24,500 nt of DNA from GCA-003244245 sp036279835. GTDB lineage: Bacteria; Actinomycetota; Actinomycetes; Mycobacteriales; Pseudonocardiaceae. The notes below the pieces were generated by a model, which saw nothing but the letters and a program-made list of their open reading frames with translations, did not search any database and was not told where the DNA came from. This document shows, piece by piece, positions 7,883 to 15,526 of this stretch; within the stretch, counting starts at the first letter, position 1; every line of letters starts with the position of its first letter. The position numbers were made by a program, and so were the translations under genes. Location of the stretch: positions 1 through 24,500 of the forward strand of contig DASUII010000150.1 of the NCBI GenBank assembly GCA_036279835.1, written 5' to 3'.

Positions 7883-9208
7883 ATGGCCAGCATCTTCGCG
7901 CTGCCCGACGTCGGTGAAGGCCTCACTGAGGCGGAGATCCTCAGTTGGCACGTCGCACCCGGGGACACCGTCACCGTCAACCAGATCATCGTCGACATCG
8001 AGACCGCCAAGGCAGCCGTCGAGCTGCCCAGCCCCTACGCCGGGGTGGTCAGCCAGCTGTTCGTCGAACCTGGTGCCACGGTAGCCGTCGGCACCCCGAT
8101 CATCGCCATCGAAACTGGCGCCGAACCGGCGGGTGCGATCGGACCGGCCCCGGCGGGTGCGATCGGCGAGGAAGGCCCCAGCGGGCGGATCACGACCCTG
8201 GTCGGTTATGGCCCGCGAACCGCGACCGTGGCCCGCCGGCCCCGCAGCGCCACGCCCGTCTCGCCGCCCGCTGCTGCCGGACCCGGAATGGTGCCGCTGG
8301 CCAAACCACCGGTGCGCAAGCTGGCCAAGGAGCTGGGGATCGACCTGCGGACAGTGTCCGGTTCGGCAGCCGGTGGGGTGATCACCCGGGAGGACGTGGA
8401 GCGCGCCGCCCAGGTCGTCGACAATGGCGGTGCCGGCTCCGCTGGGTGGTCCGGCTCCGCTGGGTGGTCCGGCCTTGGGGCCGGCACTGAGCCTGGCGCT
8501 GGGTCCGTTTCTGGGCAACGACGGGAGACCGTCCGCGGCGTACGCAAGGCCACCGCGGCGGCGGTGGTGACCTCGGCGTTCACCGCGCCGCACGTCACGA
8601 TGTTCCTCACCGTGGACGTCACGCCGATGATGGAGCTGCGGGCCCGGTTGGCGGCACAACCACAGTTCCGGGGCATCAAGCTGTCCCCGCTGGCGTTCGC
8701 CGCCCGAGCGGTGTGCCTCGCGTCGCGGCGAACCCCGGAGGTCAACGCCAGCTGGGACGAGGCCACCGGCGAGATCGTCTACTTCGACTACGTGCACCTC
8801 GGGATCGCCGCCGCCACGCCGCGCGGGCTGGTGGTGCCCAAGATCCGCAACGCCGACCGGATGCCACTGCGCGAACTCGCCGTCGCGCTGGACGAGCTGG
8901 CGGTATCGGCTCGGGAGGGACGCACCGCTCCGGGTGACATGCTCGGCGGGACGATCACCATCACCAACATCGGCGTCTTCGGGATCGACACCGGCACGCC
9001 GATCCTCAACCCGGGCGAGTCGGCGATCCTCGCGCTGGGCACCATCCACGACATGCCCTGGGTGGTGAACGGTGCCGTGGTGGCCCGCAAAGTCTGCCAA
9101 CTAGCGCTGTCCGTAGACCACCGCGTGGTAGACGGCCAACAAGGCTCCCAGTTCCTAGCCCACATCGGCACCCTGCTGTCCGACCCTGCCCAGGCGATCA
9201 CCTTCTGA
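7883..9208 (+). CDS. bkdC: 2-oxoacid dehydrogenase E2, dihydrolipoamide acyltransferase
   Basis: The 441-residue product starts at ATG 7883, five bases after the E1 beta stop; a longer frame to 7739 overlaps E1 beta and is not used. Order of domains: one lipoyl domain (1-78, Lys43 in IETAKAAVE), a linker, a peripheral-subunit-binding domain (about 141-175, KPPVRKLAKELGIDL and GVITREDV), a Gly/Ser/Trp-rich linker, and the catalytic domain (about 215-441) with SVDHRVVDGQ (His413, Asp417). E2 forms the core that transfers the acyl group to CoA. Both linkers carry short duplicated DNA units. No E3 gene is present in the window, so lipoamide dehydrogenase must come from elsewhere. Confidence 0.94.
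   Translation: MASIFALPDVGEGLTEAEILSWHVAPGDTVTVNQIIVDIETAKAAVELPSPYAGVVSQLFVEPGATVAVGTPIIAIETGAEPAGAIGPAPAGAIGEEGPSGRITTLVGYGPRTATVARRPRSATPVSPPAAAGPGMVPLAKPPVRKLAKELGIDLRTVSGSAAGGVITREDVERAAQVVDNGGAGSAGWSGSAGWSGLGAGTEPGAGSVSGQRRETVRGVRKATAAAVVTSAFTAPHVTMFLTVDVTPMMELRARLAAQPQFRGIKLSPLAFAARAVCLASRRTPEVNASWDEATGEIVYFDYVHLGIAAATPRGLVVPKIRNADRMPLRELAVALDELAVSAREGRTAPGDMLGGTITITNIGVFGIDTGTPILNPGESAILALGTIHDMPWVVNGAVVARKVCQLALSVDHRVVDGQQGSQFLAHIGTLLSDPAQAITF
8126..8166 (+). repeat. 17-bp direct repeat in the first E2 linker
   Basis: The sequence CCGGCGGGTGCGATCGG occurs at 8126-8142 and again at 8150-8166 (period 24), encoding PAGAIG twice. It lies just after the lipoyl domain, where length variation is tolerated. 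Confidence 0.85.
8433..8472 (+). repeat. 18-bp tandem repeat in the second E2 linker
   Basis: CCGGCTCCGCTGGGTGGT occurs at 8433-8450 and 8451-8468, followed by four bases of a third copy. It encodes GSAGWS twice. It falls between the subunit-binding domain and the catalytic domain and keeps frame. Confidence 0.88.
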
Positions 9209-9238
9209 CCGCTTTCCGCTTTCTGCGCATTCAGCGCG

Positions 9239-9577
9239 TCACAGGGCGTCGAGACCGCGCTCCCCGGTTCGCACCCGGACCACGGTCGCCACCGGAGTGA
9301 CCCAGATCTTCCCGTCCCCGATCTTTCCGGTCCGAGCCGCCTCGACCAGCGCCTCGATGGTCTTGTCCACCCGCGCCTCGTCGACCACGACCTCGACCCG
9401 AATTTTGGGCACGAAGTCCACCTTGTATTCCGCGCCCCGGTAGACCTCGGTGTGTCCCTTCTGCCGGCCGTAGCCCTGCACCTCACTCACCGTCATCCCC
9501 AGTACGCCGAGGCGCTCCAGCGCAGCCTTGACGTCGCCCAGCGCGAACGTCTTGACGATCGCGGTCACCAGCATCAT
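9239..9577 (-). CDS. glnB: nitrogen regulatory protein PII
   Basis: The 112-residue product has exactly the standard PII length. The T-loop reads GYGRQKGHTEVYRGAEYKVDF with Tyr51, the residue uridylylated in enteric bacteria and adenylylated in actinobacteria. The B-loop TGKIGDGKIWV and the C-terminal RVRTGERG are also present. PII trimers sense ATP/ADP and 2-oxoglutarate and block AmtB when nitrogen is plentiful. It overlaps the end of amtB by four bases (ATGA), and GGGGAG inside the end of amtB supplies its ribosome site. The start ATGATG is doubled; the first gives Tyr at position 51. No glnD follows inside the window. Confidence 0.96.
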   Translation of the reverse strand: MMLVTAIVKTFALGDVKAALERLGVLGMTVSEVQGYGRQKGHTEVYRGAEYKVDFVPKIRVEVVVDEARVDKTIEALVEAARTGKIGDGKIWVTPVATVVRVRTGERGLDAL

Positions 9578-10881
9578 GTCGTGCTCCCCTCGTGCGTCAC
9601 CGGGTGGGAAGGCAGCACCGTGCCGCGGCCCGTCGTGGTGAGCGGCGAGAACTCGTACGCGCTCTCGGCGTGCTCGGCTTCGTCGATGCCCTCAGCCTCG
9701 ACCTCGGGGGCGACCCGGAACCCCATCGTGGCACGGACCAGCCAGGCGAGTCCGAAGGTGACCACGAACGCGTACCCGGCGGCCACCAGCACCCCGACGG
9801 CCTGCCTGCCGAGCTGGCCGCTCCCGCCTCCGTAGAACAGCCCGTTCGCGCCCGCGGAGTTGACTGCGGTGCTCGCGAACAGCCCGGTCAGCAGCAGCCC
9901 GACCGCTCCGCCGACGCCGTGGATGGCGACCACATCGAGCGAGTCGTCGTAGCCCAGCCGGTACTTCAGGCGGATCGCGAGCTGGCAGACCACACCGCAA
10001 GCCAGCCCGATGACGATCGCGCCCAACGTGTCGACGTAGCCGCAGGCCGGGGTGATGCCGACCAGCCCGGCGACCGCAGCCGACGCCGCGCCGAGGCTGC
10101 TGGGACGGCCGTCGAGGCGGTGTTCGACGACCAGCCACGCGAGCACCGCGGCCGCCGGCGCGACGGTGGTGGTGAGGAACGCGTTGGCCGCGACCGCGCC
10201 CGCGGCGAGCGCCGAACCCGCGTTGAAGCCGTACCAGCCGAACCACAGCAACCCGGCGCCGAGCAGCGTGGCCGGCAAGTTGTGCGGGCGCATCGGCTCG
10301 CGCGGCCAACCCTGGCGCCGGCCCAGGACCAGTGCCAGCGCGAGCGCGGACATCCCGGAGTTGACCTCGACCGCCGTGCCCCCGGCGAAGTCGAGCACGC
10401 CCAGCCGGTTAGCCAGCCAGCCGCCGTGGGCCCCGGAGAAACCGTCGAACGCGAAGATCCAGTGAGCCAGCGGGACGTATACCCCCACCATCCACAGCGC
10501 GATGAACACCGCCCAGGACCAGAACCGCGCCCGATCGGCGATCGCCCCGGACAGCAGCGCCGCGGTGATGATCGCGAACATCAGCTCGAACATCGCGAAG
10601 GCCGCCAGCGGAACACCTTTACCGACCACCACCCCGGGCACCCGCAAGCCGACGAAGCCGAACCCGCCGATCAGCCCGCCGTGGGAGTCGCCGAACGCCA
10701 GCGAGAAGCCGAACAACACCCAGATCAGCCCGACGACGCCGAGCGTCACCATGCTCATCATCATCATGTTGAGCGCGCTGCGAGCCCGCACCATGCCGGC
10801 GTAGAAGAAGGCCAGGCCCGGCGTCATGAGCATCACCAACGCCGCGCACACAAGCACGAACGCCGTGTTTCCGCTGTCCAT
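9574..10881 (-). CDS. amtB: ammonium transporter with Glu in place of the first pore histidine
   Basis: The 435-residue product is an 11-helix Amt channel that would take up ammonium across the membrane as a trimer. The family landmarks are in order: MDSGNTAFVLVCAALV, LDFAGGTAV (Asp164), PHNLPATLLGAGLLWFGWYGFN, TPACGYV, and DVVAIHGVGGAVG with pore His321. The position equal to E. coli His168 is Glu172 (codon 10366-10368 reads GAG on this strand). Yeast Mep1 and Mep3 carry Glu at this position, so the protein is probably still a transporter but with altered transport behaviour. The C-terminal tail after about 400 is acidic then Ser/Thr-rich. It is cotranscribed with glnB. Confidence 0.95.
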   Translation of the reverse strand: MDSGNTAFVLVCAALVMLMTPGLAFFYAGMVRARSALNMMMMSMVTLGVVGLIWVLFGFSLAFGDSHGGLIGGFGFVGLRVPGVVVGKGVPLAAFAMFELMFAIITAALLSGAIADRARFWSWAVFIALWMVGVYVPLAHWIFAFDGFSGAHGGWLANRLGVLDFAGGTAVEVNSGMSALALALVLGRRQGWPREPMRPHNLPATLLGAGLLWFGWYGFNAGSALAAGAVAANAFLTTTVAPAAAVLAWLVVEHRLDGRPSSLGAASAAVAGLVGITPACGYVDTLGAIVIGLACGVVCQLAIRLKYRLGYDDSLDVVAIHGVGGAVGLLLTGLFASTAVNSAGANGLFYGGGSGQLGRQAVGVLVAAGYAFVVTFGLAWLVRATMGFRVAPEVEAEGIDEAEHAESAYEFSPLTTTGRGTVLPSHPVTHEGSTT

Positions 10882-10909
10882 CTCCGGATTATGCGTCCCG
10901 GTTGGTCAC
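10882..10909 (-). promoter_or_regulatory. candidate -10 and weak GlnR-like half site upstream of amtB
   Basis: On the minus strand CATAAT (10893-10888) is followed by six bases and then ATG 10881. A start seven bases after the -10 would give a leaderless or nearly leaderless mRNA; the GGAG abutting the ATG is too close to serve as a ribosome site. Immediately upstream, GTGAC-N6-GGACG (10909-10894) is a partial match to a GlnR a/b site (GTnAC-N6-GAAAC), which would fit nitrogen control. The operator match is weak. Confidence 0.35.
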
Positions 10910-11117
10910 GGCGTGCGGCGCTGTACTCACCGGCGCCGACCGGCAGCGTTCGCGGCCTATCGAGGCAACGTCGAGTAACGGCGGAGCGGGTGGTGGCGAC
11001 AACATAGCTGAGGGTGATCGGGTCGGCGGGGAGCCGAAGCACAGCAGCAGGGGGTTGGCTCCTTCACTACTGGGGGTGAGTGATGTGAGAGCACTCGGGT
11101 CGTGGCCCGGAGTCGGC

Positions 11118-12374
11118 ATGATGATGGGGATGGGGACCCGGAACGCGACGGCACGCCCGATGTCACAGGATCGAGCACCACGGGATCGAGCACCACAGGA
11201 TCGAGCCGGCATGTGGACGAGCCACGACGTCAGTCCCGGCGGGCACGTCGACGTGGTAGTGCGCGAAGATCCCGGCCCCGACGCGCTGCGTGCGTGGGAC
11301 CTGCTGGTGGATCGCACACCGGGCACCGACGTCACACAGCTCTCCGTGTGGGCGGGGTTGCGTGGCCGGGTCGGCTTCACTCCGCTGTATCTGCTGGCCT
11401 ACCGCGGCGATGAACTGGTCGGTGGGGCGCAGATCTTGACCCGACGGGTGCCCGTGTTGGGTGTGATCGGTTACCTTCCTTACGGTCCACTGGTGGCACC
11501 CGACACCGCGGCTGCCGCCGACGTCCAGCGCGCACTGGTCGATGCGCTCGTGGCGGTGGGCCAGCTGCGGCTGCGAATTCTGTTCGTCCAACCGCCTGAA
11601 GGCTCCCAGGACACCAGCGATGAGCTACGCCACCGGGGATTCCGGCCGTCGTCGGCCGGCATCGCGCCGCAGGGCTCGATCCGGATCGATCTGACCGCCG
11701 ACTTGGCGGAGATCCGCAACAGGTTCGGCAAACGGCTCAAGTCGTGGACCAATCGGTGGGAGTCCCGGGGTGTCACGGTCCGCGTCGGAGACGAACGCGA
11801 CATTCCGCTCCTCGCTGGGCTGATGGCCAGTTCGGCGCAACACCAGGGCTATACCCCGTTGCCGCTGGACTACATGCTGGCGTTGTACCGGGAGCTGGCC
11901 GCCACCGGCCATGCTGTGCTGTACGTCGGCGAGGTCAACGGTGTCCCAGTCGCTGCTGATCTGATGACCGGATGTGGCGATATGGTCCGCGGTCGGCTGT
12001 CCGGCTTCGACCGCTCCGGCGAGGCGATGCGGCTCAGCGTGCCAGCGGCCATCCGATGGGAAATGATCAAATGGGCGAAACAGCAAGGCTACCGTTGGTT
12101 CGATTTCGGCGGGCTCCGTCCGGAAACCCTGGCAGCGCTGCTGGACGGTACCGAGTGCAGCACTGACACAGTGCCGACCGCCGATCAGCCGAAGGTCACT
12201 TTCGGGGGCACCGCGTTCCGCTACCCCACGCCGGTAGAAATGATCAAGCCAGCGGCGCTGCGGACAGTCTACGATGTCGCGTGGCGCTCCGCGACGGGCC
12301 GCCGGTTGTTTGCCGACCTAAAAAGTCTGCTCCGGGGGTCCCGACGGCGTGGCACCAACGAGTCGTCGCGGTAG
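11118..12374 (+). CDS. FemAB/FemX-family aminoacyltransferase (peptidoglycan bridge type)
   Basis: The core (from about 11240) shows the double-GNAT fold of FemABX proteins: WAGLRGRVGFTPLYLLAYRGDELVGGAQ, then YLPYGPLV, RNRFGKRLKSWTNRWESRGV, an AATGHAVLYVGEVNGVPVAA strand-turn segment, and WFDFGGL in the second half. Family members transfer amino acids from tRNA to lipid II or to peptide chains on cell-wall precursors; some actinobacterial relatives act on other acceptors. The C-terminus is Arg/Ser-rich. The start is uncertain: ATG 11118 follows GGAG by five bases, while ATG 11160 and ATG 11211 are also in frame, and the first about 30 residues are low complexity with a 15-bp repeat. It is divergent from amtB. 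Confidence 0.82.
   Translation: MMMGMGTRNATARPMSQDRAPRDRAPQDRAGMWTSHDVSPGGHVDVVVREDPGPDALRAWDLLVDRTPGTDVTQLSVWAGLRGRVGFTPLYLLAYRGDELVGGAQILTRRVPVLGVIGYLPYGPLVAPDTAAAADVQRALVDALVAVGQLRLRILFVQPPEGSQDTSDELRHRGFRPSSAGIAPQGSIRIDLTADLAEIRNRFGKRLKSWTNRWESRGVTVRVGDERDIPLLAGLMASSAQHQGYTPLPLDYMLALYRELAATGHAVLYVGEVNGVPVAADLMTGCGDMVRGRLSGFDRSGEAMRLSVPAAIRWEMIKWAKQQGYRWFDFGGLRPETLAALLDGTECSTDTVPTADQPKVTFGGTAFRYPTPVEMIKPAALRTVYDVAWRSATGRRLFADLKSLLRGSRRRGTNESSR
11168..11207 (+). repeat. 15-bp tandem repeat at the 5' end of the FemAB-like gene
   Basis: GGATCGAGCACCAC plus one base repeats with period 15 at 11168 and 11183, and a third partial copy starts at 11198. In frame it encodes DRAPR, DRAPQ, DRAG. It lies just upstream of ATG 11211 and may be outside the true coding region. 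Confidence 0.85.
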
Positions 12375-12434
12375 TAAAGCAGTGCTCCTCAACGCAGTCG
12401 CTCGCCGTCAAATCAGGGAGGCGGAAGAGAAAGC

Positions 12435-13676
12435 ATGAAAATCGTGTGTGTCGGTGGCGGACCTGCGGGTCTGTACTTCGCCATCTCCGCGAAGCTACGC
12501 AATCGCGATCACGATATCACTGTCATCGAACGCAACCCGGCTGGGGTGACGTACGGTTGGGGCGTCACGTTTTCGGACGGTCTGCTCGACAGCCTTTACC
12601 GCAACGATCCGGAGAGCGCGCGACAAATATTCGACAATCCCGCCTCCTGGGGCAACCAGGAAGTGCATGTACGCGGCAAGCAGCGAGCTCACCTCGGCGG
12701 GTATGGTTTCGCCATCGGCCGCAAGCATCTACTCGATATTCTGGCTCAGCGGGCGATCGATCTCGGGGTGGATGTTCAGTTCCAGCGTGAGGTCAACGAC
12801 CTGTCCGAGCTCGCTGACGCAGACTTGATCATTGCCTGCGATGGCGCTAACAGCCGTGTGCGTAAACTGCACGGCGCCCATTTTCAGACCGGCGCCGAGG
12901 TAGGCCGGAATAAGTACATCTGGCTTGGCACCCACCGGATGTTCGACTCCTTCATGTTCGCGTTCGAAGAGACGGCAGCGGGCTGGATCTGGTTCTACTC
13001 ATACCCTTACAGCGCCGACACGACTACGTTCATCGTCGAGTGTTCTCCCGACACCTGGCGGGGACTCGGCCTCGACGAGCTCGGTCCCGACGAGAGTCTC
13101 AAGCTGTTGGAAGGAATCTTCCGAGATCACCTCGACGGCCACTCGCTCATGAACCCGATGCGCGATCTCGGCAAGACTCCATGGCTTAATTTCACGCGCA
13201 TCACCAACACCGTCTGGTATCACGACAACATCGCACTCATGGGTGATGCGGCGCACACCACACATTTCTCGATCGGGTCGGGCACCACTCTTGCGATGGC
13301 GGACGCGATCGGGCTCGCCGATAGCCTGAGCGCCCACGATGACCTGCAGTTGGCGCTCAAGGATTATGCGGACAAGCGTCGCGCGGCGATAGCAGATGCG
13401 CAGGACGCGGCCAAAGGTAGCATCGAGTGGTTCGAGAATGTTCCTGGTTACATCGACCTGCCGATCACCCAGTTCGCCTATTCTTTGTGGAAACGTCGCG
13501 GACATTACCCGCTGTGGCGTTACCAACTCCACCTGGCCACTCAAATTGCGACGCTGCGAAAATTTCGGCGTTCTATCAGTGCCATGAGACACGGGCTTCG
13601 GGCCCGTCGACGGGTGAAATTGGCTGATGCCCACCGGGGTGTGTCTCCGGCCATCTATGCATCGGAAGAGGTTTGA
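12435..13676 (+). CDS. FAD-dependent aromatic monooxygenase, copy 1
   Basis: The 413-residue flavoprotein belongs to the group-A hydroxylases. The FAD motif is VGGGPAGLYFA (6-16) with Glu32 in VIERN; the DG motif is IACDGANS (133-140), and the GD motif is LMGDAAHTTHFSIGSGT (268-284). The block GRNKYIWLGT...FD...FIVECS at about 157-203 is shared with violacein enzyme VioD and with the flavin half of salicylyl-CoA and anthraniloyl-CoA hydroxylases. Those CoA hydroxylases carry a second, OYE-like half that is absent here. The last 70 residues are unusually basic (WKRRGHYPLWRYQLH). GGAAGAG precedes the ATG. The substrate is unknown. Base composition is visibly less GC-rich than the flanks. Confidence 0.85.
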   Translation: MKIVCVGGGPAGLYFAISAKLRNRDHDITVIERNPAGVTYGWGVTFSDGLLDSLYRNDPESARQIFDNPASWGNQEVHVRGKQRAHLGGYGFAIGRKHLLDILAQRAIDLGVDVQFQREVNDLSELADADLIIACDGANSRVRKLHGAHFQTGAEVGRNKYIWLGTHRMFDSFMFAFEETAAGWIWFYSYPYSADTTTFIVECSPDTWRGLGLDELGPDESLKLLEGIFRDHLDGHSLMNPMRDLGKTPWLNFTRITNTVWYHDNIALMGDAAHTTHFSIGSGTTLAMADAIGLADSLSAHDDLQLALKDYADKRRAAIADAQDAAKGSIEWFENVPGYIDLPITQFAYSLWKRRGHYPLWRYQLHLATQIATLRKFRRSISAMRHGLRARRRVKLADAHRGVSPAIYASEEV

Positions 13677-13733
13677 CCGGACCGCCGGCGAGGCGCTCGT
13701 AGCAGTTGAGCGAGTCAGGGGACGCGTGAACAG

Positions 13734-14978
13734 ATGAAGATCGTCTGTGTGGGGGGTGGACCTGCGGGTCTATACTTCGCCGTCCTGGCGAAGTTGCGCA
13801 ATAAAAGTCACGATGTGACCGTCATCGAGCGTAACCCAGCTGGAGTGACATACGGCTGGGGCGTCGTGTTCTGGGACGATCTACTCGACGAGCTCTACCG
13901 AAATGATCCCGTGAGTGCGCGAGCAGTACACGAAGTGGCTGCGCTGTGGGGCGGTCAGGAAGTACACATCCGCGGTGAACACAAGGCGTATCTCGGCGGG
14001 TATGGATACAGCCTCGGCCGCAAGCGCTTGCTCGACATCCTGGTTGACCGTGCGCGGGACCTCGACGTCGATGTTCAGTTCGAACGCGACGTCAAGGATC
14101 TCTCCGAGTTCCCGGATGCAGACCTGATCGTCGCGTGCGACGGCGTCAACAGCTCGATACGACAGCTACATTCCGATCACTTCCAGACAGATGTCGACGT
14201 CGGCCGCAACAAATACATCTGGCTGGGCACGAATCGGGTTTTCGACTCGTTTACTTTCGCATTCGAAGAGACCGCGGCGGGCTGGATATGGTTCCATGCC
14301 TATTGCTTCGATGCGCAGACCAGCACGCTCATCGTCGAGTGCTCGCCGGAGACTTGGGCGGGCCTCGGCTTCGACGAGCTCGAACCCGACCAGAGCGTCA
14401 AATTGTTGGAACGGATCTTCGAACGCCACTTGAATCACTATTCATTAATCAATCGAGCGCCGCGTGGCGTCGACAAAGCGCCGTGGCTTAGCTTCCGGCG
14501 AATCAGCAACAACAACTGGTACTGCGACAACGTAGCCCTCATGGGTGACGCCGCGCACACTACACATTTCGCGATCGGTTCAGGCACCAAACTCGCGATT
14601 GCGGACGCGATCGCGCTCGCCAAGGAGTTGGACGCTCACGACGACCTCACTTCCGTACTCCACGCCTACCAGGAAAATCGTCGGTCCGCCTTGTTCACCA
14701 TACAGCAGGACGCGCTGAACAGTGCCAAGTGGTTCGAGGATGTCCCGCGCTACATCGATCAACAGCCCACCACCCAATTCGCATATTCGCTCTGGAAGCG
14801 ACGCGGAAAATACTCGTTATGGCGCTATCAGCTCCACCTGGCCACTCAGATCGCGGCGCTACGGAGATTGCGCCAGTCGGTGGGTGCGGCGCGGCGTGAG
14901 ATTCGCTCCCGTCGACGGGTGAAGCTGGCCAATGCCCATGAGCGAGTCGCTGCAGCCATGTACGCGGGAAAGACCTGA
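13734..14978 (+). CDS. FAD-dependent aromatic monooxygenase, copy 2
   Basis: The 414-residue product is a close paralogue of the preceding gene along its full length, including the same FAD (VGGGPAGLYFA), DG (VACDGVNS) and GD (LMGDAAHTTHFAIGSGT) motifs, GRNKYIWLGT, and the same basic C-terminal block ending RRRVKLANAHE. Differences cluster in the substrate half (for example FWDDLLDEL for FSDGLLDSL, and FHAYCFDAQ for FYSYPYSAD), which suggests a different substrate or a two-step or heteromeric use. It lies 57 bases after copy 1 on the same strand, probably one transcript. Its GC is also low, with AT-rich patches near 14430-14450. It converges on the SCP2 gene with a six-base gap. Confidence 0.85.
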   Translation: MKIVCVGGGPAGLYFAVLAKLRNKSHDVTVIERNPAGVTYGWGVVFWDDLLDELYRNDPVSARAVHEVAALWGGQEVHIRGEHKAYLGGYGYSLGRKRLLDILVDRARDLDVDVQFERDVKDLSEFPDADLIVACDGVNSSIRQLHSDHFQTDVDVGRNKYIWLGTNRVFDSFTFAFEETAAGWIWFHAYCFDAQTSTLIVECSPETWAGLGFDELEPDQSVKLLERIFERHLNHYSLINRAPRGVDKAPWLSFRRISNNNWYCDNVALMGDAAHTTHFAIGSGTKLAIADAIALAKELDAHDDLTSVLHAYQENRRSALFTIQQDALNSAKWFEDVPRYIDQQPTTQFAYSLWKRRGKYSLWRYQLHLATQIAALRRLRQSVGAARREIRSRRRVKLANAHERVAAAMYAGKT

Positions 14979-14984
14979 TCGGCA

Positions 14985-15455
14985 TTACGCCGTGGGCATG
15001 TCGAAGATCTTCGTCAGGTTGGCGGCGAAACCGATGTCGCCCTCTAACTTCACCTTCCCGGTGATGAACATCATCGTGGGCGAGCTGTTCCCGGAGACCA
15101 GCGCGAGAAACTGGTCCGCCGACATCGTCAGCGTGACCCGCGGATCGTGGGACGGTTCCTTGCTCGTCGAGCACTGCGGGGCCGAAGGACCGCGAGTCCC
15201 GGTGATCCAGGTTTCGTACACGTCGTCGCCGTTCGGACCGCCGGTGATCCGCCAGTGGATCGCGGAGTCCCGACCCGGCGCATTCTTCGGGCGGAACTGA
15301 CCGGCCATCCGGTTGAAGACCCCGTCCAGCACGGCGGCACGTCGCAGCGGATCGTCGAGCACCGCATCGAGCTGCTCGGACGAGGCGTATTTGATCAGCC
15401 TCGCGAACTCCTTCGGGGACAGCTTTTCCGGATCGACGCTGTTGAGGTCCGCCAT
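14985..15455 (-). CDS. SCP2 sterol-binding domain protein
   Basis: The 156-residue product begins at ATG 15455, just after GAGGAG; a longer frame to 15518 only reads into the inverted repeat. The C-terminal two thirds is an SCP2 fold: RVTLTMSADQFLALVSG, then MMFITGKVKLEGDIGFAANLTKIF. SCP2 domains bind lipids or acyl-CoAs in a hydrophobic tunnel and are often carriers beside oxidative enzymes. The N-terminal part (EKLSPKEFARLIKYASSEQLDAVLDD) is helical, resembling stand-alone actinobacterial SCP2 proteins. Location next to the flavin monooxygenases, although convergent, raises the possibility of shared lipid or aromatic-CoA substrates; that is inference only. Confidence 0.85.
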   Translation of the reverse strand: MADLNSVDPEKLSPKEFARLIKYASSEQLDAVLDDPLRRAAVLDGVFNRMAGQFRPKNAPGRDSAIHWRITGGPNGDDVYETWITGTRGPSAPQCSTSKEPSHDPRVTLTMSADQFLALVSGNSSPTMMFITGKVKLEGDIGFAANLTKIFDMPTA

Positions 15456-15469
15456 CGTCGCTCCTCTAG

Positions 15470-15482
15470 TAAGGTCAGGCTC
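15470..15482 (+). promoter_or_regulatory. candidate -10 box (TAAGGT) of the glycosyltransferase gene
   Basis: TAAGGT (15470-15475) fits TANNNT and lies seven bases before GTG 15483, so the mRNA would begin at the start codon. The same hexamer stands six bases before the next gene's ATG at 16584. No Shine-Dalgarno sequence is present. Confidence 0.4.
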
Positions 15483-15526
15483 GTGAGTGGCAAACAGTGT
15501 TATAGCACTGTTTGCCACTCACGAGC
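15479..15526. repeat. perfect 21-bp inverted repeat with a 6-base loop
   Basis: Arms 15479-15499 and 15506-15526 are exact reverse complements around TTATAG (15500-15505). Each arm contains GTGAGTGGCAAACAGTG or its complement. The element covers the first codons of the glycosyltransferase gene on the plus strand and lies upstream of the SCP2 gene on the minus strand. It is far too symmetric for chance. Its AT content is higher than its surroundings. It could be a dispersed palindromic repeat, a regulator site, or an RNA hairpin that hides the GTG start. Confidence 0.95.

Noticed and set aside
7820..9100. Minus-strand open frame of 426 codons opposite E2
   Set aside because: Antisense shadow of a gene with clear lipoyl, subunit-binding and catalytic motifs.
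9209..9238. Terminator between E2 and glnB
   Set aside because: Only a four-pair GCGC stem is visible and no T-run follows.
9592..11007. Plus-strand open frame of 471 codons opposite amtB
   Set aside because: Asp/Arg/Gln/Pro-rich shadow; the minus strand encodes a textbook Amt channel.
11078..11096. Operator-like repeat GAGTG-N9-CACTC upstream of the FemAB-like gene
   Set aside because: Five-base arms with a long spacer are weak, and no regulator gene is adjacent.
10902..11117. Upstream extension of the FemAB-like frame to GTG 10902
   Set aside because: The translation is low complexity, lies in the space divergent from amtB, and no ribosome site precedes it.
15147..15482. Upstream extension of the glycosyltransferase frame
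   Set aside because: It crosses the SCP2 gene antisense and adds no recognisable domain; GTG 15483 is the last start before the first Rossmann strand.
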